Below, one piece after another: positions 44,101 through 53,552 of a DNA stretch of 64,000 bases (within the stretch, counting starts at the first letter, position 1; the number at the start of each line of letters is the position of its first letter). The DNA is taken from positions 186,001 to 250,000 of the forward strand of contig NZ_PZZM01000001.1 in assembly GCF_003046175.1 (NCBI RefSeq), read 5' to 3'. Below the pieces are notes generated by a model. That model was not told where the DNA came from. It did not search any database and was given only the letters and a program-made list of their open reading frames with translations. Made by a program: the position numbers and the translations under genes. The DNA comes from Bosea sp. 124 (GTDB lineage Bacteria > Pseudomonadota > Alphaproteobacteria > Rhizobiales > Beijerinckiaceae).

Positions 44101-45267
44101 TCAGCGGCCGCCGGAAATGATCGTTATCGGGGCCGCCACCACAAGACCGACCGTCGAGCCGACCGTGCCGACGACACCGCCGGCAATGTCGCCGAGCCGG
44201 TCGCCGAACTGCGGCCCGGCGGTGGCGATACCCTTGTCGGCCTGCAGGCGCTGGCCGATCATCTGCACGACCTTGGGCGACGAGGCGAACTTGCTATGGT
44301 TCAAGCTATCGCCCGATGCCACTTCCGAAAGATCGATGATCCGTGCGCCGAGCTTGTCCAGTTCGGCGATGATGTCCTTGTCCTTGGCAGAAACCGCACC
44401 GAGCCGGGTCTTGTCGCCGGCGAAGCGCCGCGAGAAGTCCAGCGCGCGGTCGTCGGCCGAGACGAAGACCGTCACCGGCCGCTTGATCTCGCGCATTTGC
44501 GTCCTGAACACGTCGAGATCAACATCCGGCGCCGCCAGCATAATGTCACGCAGCTTGCCTCCGAAGGTGCCGTCGCCGCGGATAGAGGCCTGCCGCACCG
44601 CTTCCAGCGTCAGCAATGTCCCCATCGAATGGGCGAGGATGTCCATGCGCGTCGTGCCGAGGTCGCGCGCGATCGCCCTCAGATTCAGCTCCAGGAAGTC
44701 GCGCGAATAATAGGCGCTCTCGCGATCATAGGGGTAGGCCAGCAATTGCCCGCGCGACGGCCAGGTGAACAGCACCGGCACGCCCTTGAAGCCGGAATCA
44801 TGGACGATCTGCGCGAATCGAAAGGCGGCATCGGCAAAATTGGTATTGAAGCCGTGGACGAAGACCAGCACGTCGCGCTGCGCGGCCGGCCGGCTCATGA
44901 TCTCGCGGCGGACATCGGCGACGATCGGGGCGAGATCGAGCCGCTGGACGCCGGTGACGGTGAAATGCTTGGCCGGGTCGCTCGGGCCGGAATCAGGCAG
45001 TTCCAATTCGCCCGGCTTGTGGGTGCGCGGCACGGTGAAGTCGAGCCGTGCGAAGGCGAGCTTCGGGCCACGCTCACCGCTGAAATAGACCGGCTCGGCC
45101 GAAGCCTCGCGCGTCGTAGCCACGAAAATCTCGACCTTGCCGGCGATTTCCGTCGAGGGCGTCTTGTTGACCTCGAGCACGCGCGCCGTGCCGCAGGCGC
45201 CGAGCGCCAGCGGCGCAAGCAAGGCCCATACAAGAACTCGAAGCCGCAACGCTGTGAACGCGATCAT
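44101..45267 (-). CDS. DUF900 alpha/beta hydrolase, lipoprotein (copy 2)
   Basis: The 388-residue protein has a lipoprotein signal with lipobox LGAC and the same core as its neighbour: VLVFVHGFNTNFADAAF, LFTWPSRGQ, YDRESAYYSRDF and nucleophile AHSMGT. The ATG at 45267 is used rather than a TTG two codons upstream. The two copies are separated by 120 bases and probably arose by tandem duplication, now well diverged. Confidence 0.87.
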   Translation of the reverse strand: MIAFTALRLRVLVWALLAPLALGACGTARVLEVNKTPSTEIAGKVEIFVATTREASAEPVYFSGERGPKLAFARLDFTVPRTHKPGELELPDSGPSDPAKHFTVTGVQRLDLAPIVADVRREIMSRPAAQRDVLVFVHGFNTNFADAAFRFAQIVHDSGFKGVPVLFTWPSRGQLLAYPYDRESAYYSRDFLELNLRAIARDLGTTRMDILAHSMGTLLTLEAVRQASIRGDGTFGGKLRDIMLAAPDVDLDVFRTQMREIKRPVTVFVSADDRALDFSRRFAGDKTRLGAVSAKDKDIIAELDKLGARIIDLSEVASGDSLNHSKFASSPKVVQMIGQRLQADKGIATAGPQFGDRLGDIAGGVVGTVGSTVGLVVAAPITIISGGR

Positions 45268-45386
45268 TCTCAACTGCTCTCACCGAACCGACGCATGATC
45301 AAGATGCAGGCATGACACAGCGATGACGCAATCGGCTGCGCGGCCGAGCCTTGTCGCACGCCGTCCAGCCTTGCTAGGTGGGCGTC

Positions 45387-46391
45387 ATGGTCGATATCAC
45401 CGCTCCTGCCGCCAATCGTGCCGATGTCGCCGGTCTTGCCGCAGCCCTGCTCGCGGGCGACCGGGCGGCGCTGGCGCGCGCCATCACGCTGGCGGAATCG
45501 CGACGTGCCGACCATCGCGAGCAGGCGCGCGCCTTGATCCAGCAGCTCCTGCCGAAGACCGGCGGGGCGATCCGTGTCGGCATCACCGGCGTTCCCGGAG
45601 TCGGCAAATCGACGACCATCGACGCGCTCGGCAGCTTTCTGACGGCCAAGGGCCACAAGGTCGCGGTACTCGCCGTCGATCCGTCCTCGACCCGTAGCGG
45701 CGGCTCGATCCTCGGCGACAAGACCCGGATGGCGCGCCTCGCAATCGATCCTCTCGCCTATATCCGGCCCTCACCCTCCTCGGGAACGCTCGGCGGCGTC
45801 GCGGCCCGGACGCGCGAGACCATGTTGCTCTGCGAGGCCGCCGGCTTCGACGTCATCCTGGTCGAGACGGTCGGCGTCGGCCAGTCGGAGACGGCGGTCG
45901 CGGATCTGACCGATTTCTTCCTGGTGCTGATGCTGCCCAATGCCGGTGACGAGTTACAGGGCATCAAGAAGGGCATCATCGAACTGGCCGACATGATCGC
46001 GGTCAACAAGGCCGACGGCACCGGAGCCACGGCGGCGCGGGCGGCAGCGGCCCAGTATCAGGCCGCGCTGCACATCCTTGCGCCAACCTCGGCACTCTGG
46101 TCGACGCCGGCCGTGACCATCTCCGGCCTGAATGGAGAAGGGCTTGAGGCGCTCTGGGCCAAGGTCGAGGAGCATCGCGCCCGCCATGAGGCAAAAGGGC
46201 TGATCGTCGAGAAGCGCCGTCGCCAGGACGTGAAATGGATGTGGGCCATGGTCGAGGACCGGCTTCAGGCCAGACTCCGCCACGACCCCGCGCTCAAGGC
46301 GCGCACGCCGGCCCTCGAAGCTGCAGTCGCCGCCGGCACGCTCGCGCCGACCCTTGCGGCCGAGGAAATCGCCCAGGCACTGGGGCTTTGA
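45387..46391 (+). CDS. meaB: Methylmalonyl-CoA mutase GTPase chaperone MeaB
   Basis: The 334-residue G3E GTPase has Walker [10 protein letters not shown] (68-76), switch regions [17 protein letters not shown] and ETVGVGQSE, and base recognition NKAD. It protects and reactivates the adenosylcobalamin enzyme MutAB. The ATG at 45387 follows AGGTGG; a GTG three codons upstream is possible. It lies 11 kb from mutB and directly precedes pcp. Confidence 0.95.
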   Translation: MVDITAPAANRADVAGLAAALLAGDRAALARAITLAESRRADHREQARALIQQLLPKTGGAIRVGITGVPGVGKSTTIDALGSFLTAKGHKVAVLAVDPSSTRSGGSILGDKTRMARLAIDPLAYIRPSPSSGTLGGVAARTRETMLLCEAAGFDVILVETVGVGQSETAVADLTDFFLVLMLPNAGDELQGIKKGIIELADMIAVNKADGTGATAARAAAAQYQAALHILAPTSALWSTPAVTISGLNGEGLEALWAKVEEHRARHEAKGLIVEKRRRQDVKWMWAMVEDRLQARLRHDPALKARTPALEAAVAAGTLAPTLAAEEIAQALGL

Positions 46392-46392
46392 G

Positions 46393-47031
46393 ATGAAGGA
46401 CGCGCGGCCGATGGACATCCTCGTGACGGGTTTCGGCCCCTTCCCCCGCGTCCGTGTCAATCCGACCACCGGGCTGGCGCGGGCGGTCGCCGCCCGGCTG
46501 AAGCGCTCCGGCCTCGCCGCGCAGGCCCTCGTCGTCGAGACCAGCTACGGCACCGGCCTGCCGGCGCTGCGGGCGCATCTCGCGCAGCAGCGTCCCAAGG
46601 CCATCCTGATGCTGGGGCTGGCCGCCCGCTCCCGCTTCGTGCGTGTCGAGCTGTTCGGACGCGGCCATGCCAGCCCGCTCCATGCCGACGCGACCGGCGG
46701 CACGCCGAAGGCTGGCGCCGCGCGCCCGACCACGCTCCCCGCCCGCACGACCGCCAGTGCACAAGGCGCGCTCGCCGCGCTGCGACGCCGCGGTATCCGC
46801 AGCCGGCTGTCGCCCTCGGCCGGGCGCTATCTCTGCGACGCCTGCTATGCGGCGGCCCTCGCCGAGACACGCGGAACGGCGACGCCGGTGCTGTTCGTGC
46901 ACGTGCCCTGGCTGCGGCCGGCGCCCGGGCTGCGGCCGAAAGCGCGAGTCGCAGCCTTCAGGCCGAGCGCGGCAACGCTCGCGGGCAGCCTCGCCGCCAT
47001 CGGCGCGGCCCTGGCGCGCCAGGGCCGCTAG
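46393..47031 (+). CDS. pcp: Pyrrolidone-carboxylate peptidase-like protein (C15)
   Basis: The 212-residue protein has the C15 pattern: ILVTGFGPFPRVRVNPT at the N-terminus, the catalytic cysteine C148 in SAGRYLCDACY and histidine H170 in FVHVPW; E86 may be the third residue. It removes N-terminal pyroglutamate. The middle (about 95-125) is diverged and Ala/Arg/Thr-rich. It starts one base after the meaB stop, so the two are cotranscribed. Confidence 0.85.
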   Translation: MKDARPMDILVTGFGPFPRVRVNPTTGLARAVAARLKRSGLAAQALVVETSYGTGLPALRAHLAQQRPKAILMLGLAARSRFVRVELFGRGHASPLHADATGGTPKAGAARPTTLPARTTASAQGALAALRRRGIRSRLSPSAGRYLCDACYAAALAETRGTATPVLFVHVPWLRPAPGLRPKARVAAFRPSAATLAGSLAAIGAALARQGR

Positions 47032-47132
47032 ACCGTCATTCGAGCGGCCGAGCGGCCTCCCCGGCCCGTCCCGGAACGGTACAGCCCGGCACGGCACGGC
47101 GCTTGAACGCTTCGGCCATGACGGAGATTTCG

Positions 47133-48509
47133 ATGGCTCTTTCCCGGCGTGCGCTGCTGGCCACGGCCTTTTTCGGCACAGCGTCGCTCGCTGCCGCTCC
47201 GGCAATCGGCCAGGCGCCCCGGCGCGCAACGCCCGGGCCGCTCGGGCCATTCGGGCTCGATGCGGCGCAGTTTGGCCTGAGGCCGGGGTCCGCTGACGAC
47301 CAATCGCAACAGTTCCAGGCCGCGCTCGGCGAAGCCGCACGCCGCGACGCCCCACTGGTGATCGCACCGGGGCGCTACCGCATCTCACGTGTCGCGCTGC
47401 CCAATGGCGCGCGCCTGATCGGCGTGCCGGGCGCCACCCATCTCATCGCGGCGCAGGCCGGTCCGCTCCTCGTCGCCCGCGGGCTGGAACGGGTCGCGCT
47501 CTCCGGCATGACATTGGACGGGCTCGACATCCGCGTCGCAGGCCGCGACGGCCTGCTGAACGCAGACGACGTGGCCGATCTCGGCATCCGCGATTGTGCC
47601 TTCGTCCATGCCGGCTCGGTCGGACTCGTCTTGAGCCGGACGGGCGGCAGCGTCGAGGCCAGCCAATTCCGGGCGATGCGCGAATCGGCGCTGTTCTCGC
47701 TGGATTCGCGCGGACTCCAGATCGAGCGCAACCAGGTCGAGGATTGCGGCAATAACGGCATCCAGCTCTGGCGCAGCCAGCCGGGCGACGAGCGCTCGAT
47801 GGTCCGGGGCAACCGCGTCGAGCGCATTCGCGCCGATGCCGGCGGCGACGGCCCCAACGGCAACGGCATCAGCCTCTACAAGGCCGGCGGCGTCATCATC
47901 GAGGGCAATTCCCTGCGCGACTGCGCCCTGACCTTCATCCGCAACAACTCCGGCTCGGGCGTGCAGATCCTCGGCAATCAGGGCCGGCGCTGCGGCGAAT
48001 GCGGGATCTATGCGGAATTCGCCTTCGAGGGCGCCATCATCGCGAACAATCTCGTCGAGGATTGCGCGCAGGGCGCCAACATCACCAATCTCGACCATGG
48101 CGGCAGGCTGTCGGTCTTCGCCAACAACATCATCCGCAACGCCCGCAAGGGCCTCTATCCCGGGGTGAAGGAGCCGATCGGCGGCATCGGCGTGCATGTC
48201 GAGGCTGAAGCCACCGTCACCGGCAACGTCATCGAGAATGCCAGCGAGACCGGCATCTCCCTCGGCTGGTCCTGGGGCATGCGCAACCTCGTCGCGACCG
48301 GCAACATGGTGCGCAAGACCGGCATCGGCATCGCCGTCTCGGTGGTTCCAAAGCAGCGCAACGCGCTGATCGCCGGCAACGTCATCGCCGAGGCGACGCG
48401 TGGCGCGGTTGTCGGCACGGAATACGGCAAGGTCGTCACCGGCGATCTGACCAAAGGCCCCGATGCAAGGGCGGCCGGCGTCAGGGTCGAGAACAACGCG
48501 GTGGGGTGA
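47133..48509 (+). CDS. Tat-exported parallel beta-helix protein (TIGR03808)
   Basis: The 458-residue protein begins with a twin-arginine signal (SRRALLATAFFGTASLAAAPAIG) and then has many repeats of the form NxV-x-G-N/xNxIxxx of a right-handed parallel beta helix (for example GNRVERI, GNSLRDC, GNVIENA). Members of TIGR03808 are found in Hyphomicrobiales and have no known function; a polysaccharide-related role is a guess. Start 47133 follows GGAG; 47118 is an alternative. It is convergent with the asparaginase gene. Confidence 0.88.
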   Translation: MALSRRALLATAFFGTASLAAAPAIGQAPRRATPGPLGPFGLDAAQFGLRPGSADDQSQQFQAALGEAARRDAPLVIAPGRYRISRVALPNGARLIGVPGATHLIAAQAGPLLVARGLERVALSGMTLDGLDIRVAGRDGLLNADDVADLGIRDCAFVHAGSVGLVLSRTGGSVEASQFRAMRESALFSLDSRGLQIERNQVEDCGNNGIQLWRSQPGDERSMVRGNRVERIRADAGGDGPNGNGISLYKAGGVIIEGNSLRDCALTFIRNNSGSGVQILGNQGRRCGECGIYAEFAFEGAIIANNLVEDCAQGANITNLDHGGRLSVFANNIIRNARKGLYPGVKEPIGGIGVHVEAEATVTGNVIENASETGISLGWSWGMRNLVATGNMVRKTGIGIAVSVVPKQRNALIAGNVIAEATRGAVVGTEYGKVVTGDLTKGPDARAAGVRVENNAVG

Positions 48510-48525
48510 GCGATGAGGCGGGAGC

Positions 48526-49524
48526 TCAGCTCGCCGCCGACCTGACCCGCCCGACCTCGATGCCGTTCCAGTTCGTCATGATGCTCTCGCGCAAGGGGGA
48601 GAAGGCGACCAGCTCCGCCTCGTCCATCGGCAGGAAGCGCGCGATCAGGGCGGCCATGACCACCTCCGCTGCCCGGCCGGCGCCGTCGTCGCATTTCAGC
48701 GCGATGCCGTAGCCGAGCTCCGGCAGGGCACCGCAATAGACGCCTTCGGCGCCGGTCTTGATGAAGATGCGTGCGCGCAGCAGGTCCATGGCGCGGGTGT
48801 CGAAGCGGCCAGTGCCTGCGACCATGAAGGGATGGGCAGCGGCGGCCTTGCGGATGCGGGCAGCGGCCCTGGCACGCTCGGGACTGAGCCCATGGCCAGT
48901 GCCGAAGCGGGCGAAGCCGAGCGCCAGCGCCTTCAGCGGCACGGCATAGGTCGGGATCGAGCAACCATCCGTGCCCATCGCGTCCGCCGAATGGGCCGCG
49001 CCGGTTACATCCTCCAACGCACCGCGCACGGCCTGCTGCACGGCGTGACCGGCCTTGACATAACCGGCGGGATCTTCGTCGAGGCCGCAGGCCAGGCAGA
49101 CGAAGCCGGCATGCTTGCCGGAACAGTTGTTGTTGAGCGCGCTCGGCTCGCCGCCGGCCTGGGCGATGGCGCGGGCGGCGGCCTCGTTCATCGGCCAATG
49201 CGTGCCGCATTCGAGGCAGCCGGCATCGCGCCCGGCCTTGCGCAGCATGGCGAGCGAGGTCTCGGCATGGAGCGGCTCGCCCGAATGCGACGAAACGGCG
49301 AGCGCGATCTCCGGCTCGGTCAGCCCGTAACGGTCCGCGGCGCCGCTCTCGAACAGCGGCAGCGCCTGGATCGCCTTGACGGCAGAGCGCGGAAAGACCG
49401 GGCGATCGATGTCGCCGGCCGAGAACACCACGGCGCCGTCGGCGTCGATCACCAGCGCAGCGCCGCGATGACGCGACTCGACCGTGCTGCCGCGCGTCAC
49501 CTCGGCGAGGATCGGGTTTTCCAT
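48526..49524 (-). CDS. ansA: Class 3 L-asparaginase (rhizobial type)
   Basis: The 332-residue enzyme has the residues of the Rhizobium etli ReAV class: the SxxK pair S47/K50 (SAVK), S79, zinc ligands C134 and C188 and K137 (NNNCSGKHAG, DGCSIP), in nearly the same numbering. It hydrolyses asparagine to aspartate and ammonia in the cytoplasm. The ATG at 49524 is chosen as GGAG lies just before it. A much longer reading to 50430 runs through the divergent hydrolase gene and is a shadow. Confidence 0.93.
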   Translation of the reverse strand: MENPILAEVTRGSTVESRHRGAALVIDADGAVVFSAGDIDRPVFPRSAVKAIQALPLFESGAADRYGLTEPEIALAVSSHSGEPLHAETSLAMLRKAGRDAGCLECGTHWPMNEAAARAIAQAGGEPSALNNNCSGKHAGFVCLACGLDEDPAGYVKAGHAVQQAVRGALEDVTGAAHSADAMGTDGCSIPTYAVPLKALALGFARFGTGHGLSPERARAAARIRKAAAAHPFMVAGTGRFDTRAMDLLRARIFIKTGAEGVYCGALPELGYGIALKCDDGAGRAAEVVMAALIARFLPMDEAELVAFSPLRESIMTNWNGIEVGRVRSAAS

Positions 49525-49680
49525 CGTCGTCTCCATCGGATGCGCCATGCGCCAACCGCGAAGCTTTGTGCCGGCCGGTGCTCGACCTGTCAAAAGCCAT
49601 GGCGCAGACTGGGGCCAACTGCCATGAAAGCCGCCTCCCTCAGGAGCGCCGTGCCAGTGCGAGGCAAGCCGGAGCCAGGA

Positions 49681-50505
49681 ATGTCGCCCGACTACGAAAC
49701 CGAATACAACAATCGCGCCCGTGTTCCCGAGCATCCCGCGCTGATCGCGGGCTGGGCGCGCGACTCCGCCGCCTATCGATCGGAAGCCGTGTGCGAACTC
49801 GGCATTTCCTATGGCGAGGGCGAGCGCCAGCGCTACGACCTGTTCAAGCCCGAAACCGTGCGCGGCAACGCGATCGCGATGTTCGTCCATGGCGGCTACT
49901 GGCAGGCGCTCGACCGGAGCTTCTTCTCGCATATGGCACGGGGGCTGAACCGGCTCGGCGTGCCCGTCGCGGTGGTGGGCTATGATCTCTGCCCGCAGGT
50001 CGAGCTCGGCCATATCGTCTGGGAGCTGCAGCAGGCGGCCGCGGCGCTGTGGCGGCGCTTTTCGCTGCCGGTGGTCGCGACGGGGCATTCGGCCGGCGGC
50101 CATCTCTCGGCCTGCCTGCTCGCGACCAACTGGGCCAATGTCGATCCCGACCTGCCCGAGCAGCTCGTGCCGGCGGCCTATGGCATCTCGGGGCTCTACA
50201 ATCTGAAGCCGCTCACCGAGACCAGCATCAACACGGCGCTGGGGCTGAGCTTCGAGGCGGCGGAGCGGGAGAGCCCGCTGTTCTGGCCTGCCCCCTCCGG
50301 GCTCGTCATGGACGCGGTGGTCGGCGCGGCCGAGAGCGAGGAGTATTTCAAGCAGAGCCGGCGCATCGTCGATGTCTGGGGGCTGGAGGGCGTGCGCACG
50401 CGCTATGAGGAGATTCCCGGCGCGAACCATTTCGCCGTGATCGCCGGCCTCCCCGACCCGGAGGACGCCATGACCCGCCGGATCGCCGCGCTTGCAGGCG
50501 CCTGA
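49681..50505 (+). CDS. Alpha/beta hydrolase, kynurenine-formamidase-like
   Basis: The 274-residue protein has the oxyanion HGG motif (FVHGGYW, 70-72), the nucleophile S137 in GHSAGGH and a C-terminal histidine in IPGANHF. This layout matches the hormone-sensitive-lipase and arylformamidase-like esterases, and the similarity to bacterial kynurenine formamidase-type hydrolases makes this a plausible, not proven, function. An upstream in-frame ATG at 49624 is possible. It is divergent from the asparaginase gene. Confidence 0.85.
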   Translation: MSPDYETEYNNRARVPEHPALIAGWARDSAAYRSEAVCELGISYGEGERQRYDLFKPETVRGNAIAMFVHGGYWQALDRSFFSHMARGLNRLGVPVAVVGYDLCPQVELGHIVWELQQAAAALWRRFSLPVVATGHSAGGHLSACLLATNWANVDPDLPEQLVPAAYGISGLYNLKPLTETSINTALGLSFEAAERESPLFWPAPSGLVMDAVVGAAESEEYFKQSRRIVDVWGLEGVRTRYEEIPGANHFAVIAGLPDPEDAMTRRIAALAGA

Positions 50506-50620
50506 TCCGACCGCGCTTGATCTGACCCTGCCGGAGGCTCTATCCAGAGCGCGAGAGCATCGGCCACGAAACGTGGCGCCCGGTTTTCGGGGCGATGCTC
50601 AGATGAACCCGGAGCCTCCG

Positions 50621-50857
50621 ATGCAGACCTTCTTCGTCGAGATCAAATGCAAGCTCGGCAAGACCTATGAGGTCGCCAGCGAACTCGCCGACCGCGAGAT
50701 CGCCTCGGAGATTTATTCGACGGCGGGTAACTACGATATCCTGGCGAAATTCCATGTCGCGGCCGATGTCGATATCGGCCATTTCGTCGCGCAGAAGGTG
50801 CAGTCGATCCCCGAGATCGCCGACACCCACACGATCATCACCTTCAAGGCGTTCTGA
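50621..50857 (+). CDS. Stand-alone Lrp/AsnC ligand-binding (RAM) domain protein
   Basis: The 78-residue protein (MQTFFVEIKCKLGKTYEVASEL...) is a RAM domain without a DNA-binding part, with the core AGNYDILAKFHVAADVDIGHFV and a C-terminal strand. The ATG at 50621 follows GGAG by seven bases; other in-frame ATGs upstream are less likely. Such SAM proteins may form ligand-gated multimers or modulate Lrp proteins. It lies 115 bases after the hydrolase gene and may be cotranscribed. Confidence 0.88.
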   Translation: MQTFFVEIKCKLGKTYEVASELADREIASEIYSTAGNYDILAKFHVAADVDIGHFVAQKVQSIPEIADTHTIITFKAF

Positions 50858-51125
50858 GCGACGCAACGCCGCGCAGGCGACGCGCCTGATCGGCTCGGCA
50901 GATTTCGCGAGTCGCCAGAATCCCTTACGGGCATTGGCTGACAGGCCGATTCAAGCTGTTAACACGCTGATTCAACGAAGCCGCTTCAGGTGGCTGCGTC
51001 TGCCGCCGCTCAAACCTGCCCGTCCCTGCCTGCGATTAATGCGTGATCCGCGCTTGACGGCGTCCCCCCATTCGCGCGACCTCGGCTGCTCCTGGCATTG
51101 AGCCGACGCCGCTGGAGCCGCCGCG

Positions 51126-53423
51126 ATGAAGAGCAACCTGTCCCCCGATCTCCGCTCGGGCGCGCTCGTCTATCACCGTGTTCCCCGCCCTGGTAAGATC
51201 GAGATTCAGGCGACCAAGCCGCTCGGCAACCAGCGCGACCTCGCGCTCGCCTATTCGCCTGGCGTCGCCGCTGCCTGCGAGGCCATCGTCGACGACCCCG
51301 CCCAGGCAGCCGAGCTGACCTCGCGGCAAAACCTGGTCGCCGTGATCACCAACGGCACGGCGGTGCTGGGCCTGGGCGACATCGGCCCGCTCGCCTCCAA
51401 GCCGGTGATGGAGGGCAAGGCCGTCCTGTTCAAGAAATTCGCCGGAATCGACTGCTTCGACATCGAGGTCGAGCAGAAGAACATCGAGAAATTCGTCGAG
51501 GTGGTCGCGGCGCTGGAGCCGACCTTCGGCGGGATCAATCTCGAGGACATCAAGGGTCCGGAATGTTTCGAGATCGAGGAGCAGCTCAAGGCCCGGATGC
51601 AAATCCCGGTCTTCCATGACGACCAGCACGGCACCGCGATCATCGTCTCGGCGGCGATCCTCAACGGGCTCGATCTCGCGGGCAAGCATATCGGCGAGGT
51701 CAAGATCGTCGTCTCGGGCGCGGGCGCGGCGGCGCTGGCCTGCCTCAACCTGCTGGTCGAGCTCGGCGCGCAGCGCAAGAACATCTGGGTCACCGACCTC
51801 GAAGGCGTCGTCCACAAGGGCCGCAACACCCTGATGGACCGCTGGAAGGAGATCTATGCCCAGGAGACCGATGCGCGCACGCTCGCCGAGGTGATCGAAG
51901 GCGCCGACATCTTCCTCGGTCTCTCGGCCGCGGGCGTGCTGAAGCCCGAGATGGCCAAGCGCATGGGCCCCAAGCCCTTGATCCTGGCGCTCGCCAATCC
52001 CAACCCCGAAATCACACCGGAGGACGCGCTGGCCGCGCGGCCCGACGCGATGATCTGCACCGGCCGGTCGGATTATCCGAACCAGGTCAACAACGTCCTG
52101 TGCTTCCCCTACATCTTCCGTGGCGCGCTCGACGTGCAGGCGACGACGATCAACGAAGCGATGAAGCTTGCGGCCGTGCGCGCCATCGCGGCGCTGGCCC
52201 GCGAGGCGACCTCCGACATCGCGGCACGCGCCTATGGCGGCGAGGCCTCGACCTTCGGGGCGACCTCGCTGATCCCGAACCCGTTCGATCCGCGCCTGAT
52301 CATCCGCATCGCGCCCGCCGTCGCACAGGCCGCGATGGCGACCGGCGTGGCGCGCAAGCCACTGGCCGACATCGAGGCATATCGCGAGGAATTGTCGCGC
52401 TTCGTCTTCCGCTCCGGCTTCATCATGAAGCCGCTCTTCGCCCAGGCGAAGGCCGATCCCAAGCGCATCATCTACGCGGAAGGCGAGGATGAGCGCGTGC
52501 TGCGGGCGGCGCAGGTCGCACTGGAGGAAGGGCTCGCGATCCCGATCCTGATCGGCCGCCCGAGCGTGATCGAGACCCGCGTCAAGCGCTTCGGCCTGTC
52601 GCTGCGGCCCGGCGTCGATTTCGAGGTGATCAACCCCGAGGACGATCCGCGCTATCGCGACTATGTCGCGACCTATCTCGACATCGCCGGCCGGCGCGGC
52701 GTCACGCCCGAGGCGGCGCGCTCGCTGGTGCGCACCAACAACACGGTGATCGCCGCGCTCGCCGTCGCGCGGGGCGAGGCCGACGCGATGATCACCGGGC
52801 TCGAAGGCCGCTTCATGTCGCGGCTGCGGCACATCAAGGACATCATCGGGCTGGCGCCCGGCGTCTCCGACATCTCGGCGATGACCCTGATCATCACCAA
52901 CAAGGGCGCCTTCTTCCTCGCCGACACCCATATCAAGAACGACCCGAGCGCCGAGGAAATCGCCGACATGACGGTGCTGGCGGCAAGCCATGTCACCCGC
53001 TTCGGCATCGAGCCCAAGATCGCCCTGCTCTCGCATTCCGATTTCGGCGCGGCCGACACGCCGTCCGCGCTCAAGATGCGCAAGGCGGCAACGCTGATCC
53101 GCGAGCGGGCGCCCGAACTCGAATGCGACGGCGAGATGGAGGCTGATACCGCGCTGAGCGCGATCGTTCGCGAGCGCGTGCTGCCCTCCTCGCGACTCAA
53201 GGGCGTCGCCAACGTGCTGATCTTCCCGAACCTCGACGCCGCCAACATCGCTTATCAGTTCGCGAAGGTGCTGGCGGACGCACTGCCTGTCGGGCCGATC
53301 CTGATCGGCGCGGCCAAGCCCGTGCATATCCTCACCGGCTCGGTGACGGCGCGCGGCGTCGTCAATATGACCGCGGTCGCGGTGGTAGAGGCGCAGGAGC
53401 GCGCGGCGGCTGCGGCAGGCTGA
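51126..53423 (+). CDS. maeB: NADP-dependent malic enzyme with phosphotransacetylase-like domain
   Basis: The 765-residue protein has the malic enzyme domain (about 10-430: [27 protein letters not shown] read in parts, and [10 protein letters not shown] for NADP) fused to a C-terminal phosphotransacetylase-like domain (about 435-755: [17 protein letters not shown]). It decarboxylates malate to pyruvate, giving NADPH. The fused domain is typical of this MaeB/TME type and usually serves regulation. GGAG precedes the ATG. No partner genes are in the unit. Confidence 0.95.
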   Translation: MKSNLSPDLRSGALVYHRVPRPGKIEIQATKPLGNQRDLALAYSPGVAAACEAIVDDPAQAAELTSRQNLVAVITNGTAVLGLGDIGPLASKPVMEGKAVLFKKFAGIDCFDIEVEQKNIEKFVEVVAALEPTFGGINLEDIKGPECFEIEEQLKARMQIPVFHDDQHGTAIIVSAAILNGLDLAGKHIGEVKIVVSGAGAAALACLNLLVELGAQRKNIWVTDLEGVVHKGRNTLMDRWKEIYAQETDARTLAEVIEGADIFLGLSAAGVLKPEMAKRMGPKPLILALANPNPEITPEDALAARPDAMICTGRSDYPNQVNNVLCFPYIFRGALDVQATTINEAMKLAAVRAIAALAREATSDIAARAYGGEASTFGATSLIPNPFDPRLIIRIAPAVAQAAMATGVARKPLADIEAYREELSRFVFRSGFIMKPLFAQAKADPKRIIYAEGEDERVLRAAQVALEEGLAIPILIGRPSVIETRVKRFGLSLRPGVDFEVINPEDDPRYRDYVATYLDIAGRRGVTPEAARSLVRTNNTVIAALAVARGEADAMITGLEGRFMSRLRHIKDIIGLAPGVSDISAMTLIITNKGAFFLADTHIKNDPSAEEIADMTVLAASHVTRFGIEPKIALLSHSDFGAADTPSALKMRKAATLIRERAPELECDGEMEADTALSAIVRERVLPSSRLKGVANVLIFPNLDAANIAYQFAKVLADALPVGPILIGAAKPVHILTGSVTARGVVNMTAVAVVEAQERAAAAAG

Positions 53424-53450
53424 CGGCCTGCCTCCTCCCAAGGATGCTAC

Positions 53451-53475
53451 GCCAAGTCCGCTTTTCGGGCTTGGC
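53451..53475 (+). terminator. Hairpin after maeB
   Basis: GCCAAG-T-CCG (53451-53460) pairs with CGG-G-CTTGGC (53466-53475), a ten-base stem with one G-T wobble and loop CTTTT. It lies 28 bases after the maeB stop, between it and the peptide-binding gene. There is no T run afterwards. Confidence 0.55.
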
Positions 53476-53552
53476 ACGTCCTTGCCGGCGGGTTCTACTT
53501 CCCGATGACGGCGCCTGCGTCGCGGCAGGATCGCCATCAAGGGGAGGCTTCC

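Noticed and set aside
48832..49680. Upstream part of the 557-codon frame that ends with the alpha/beta hydrolase
   Set aside because: It is antisense to the asparaginase gene and has no family similarity before about 49681.
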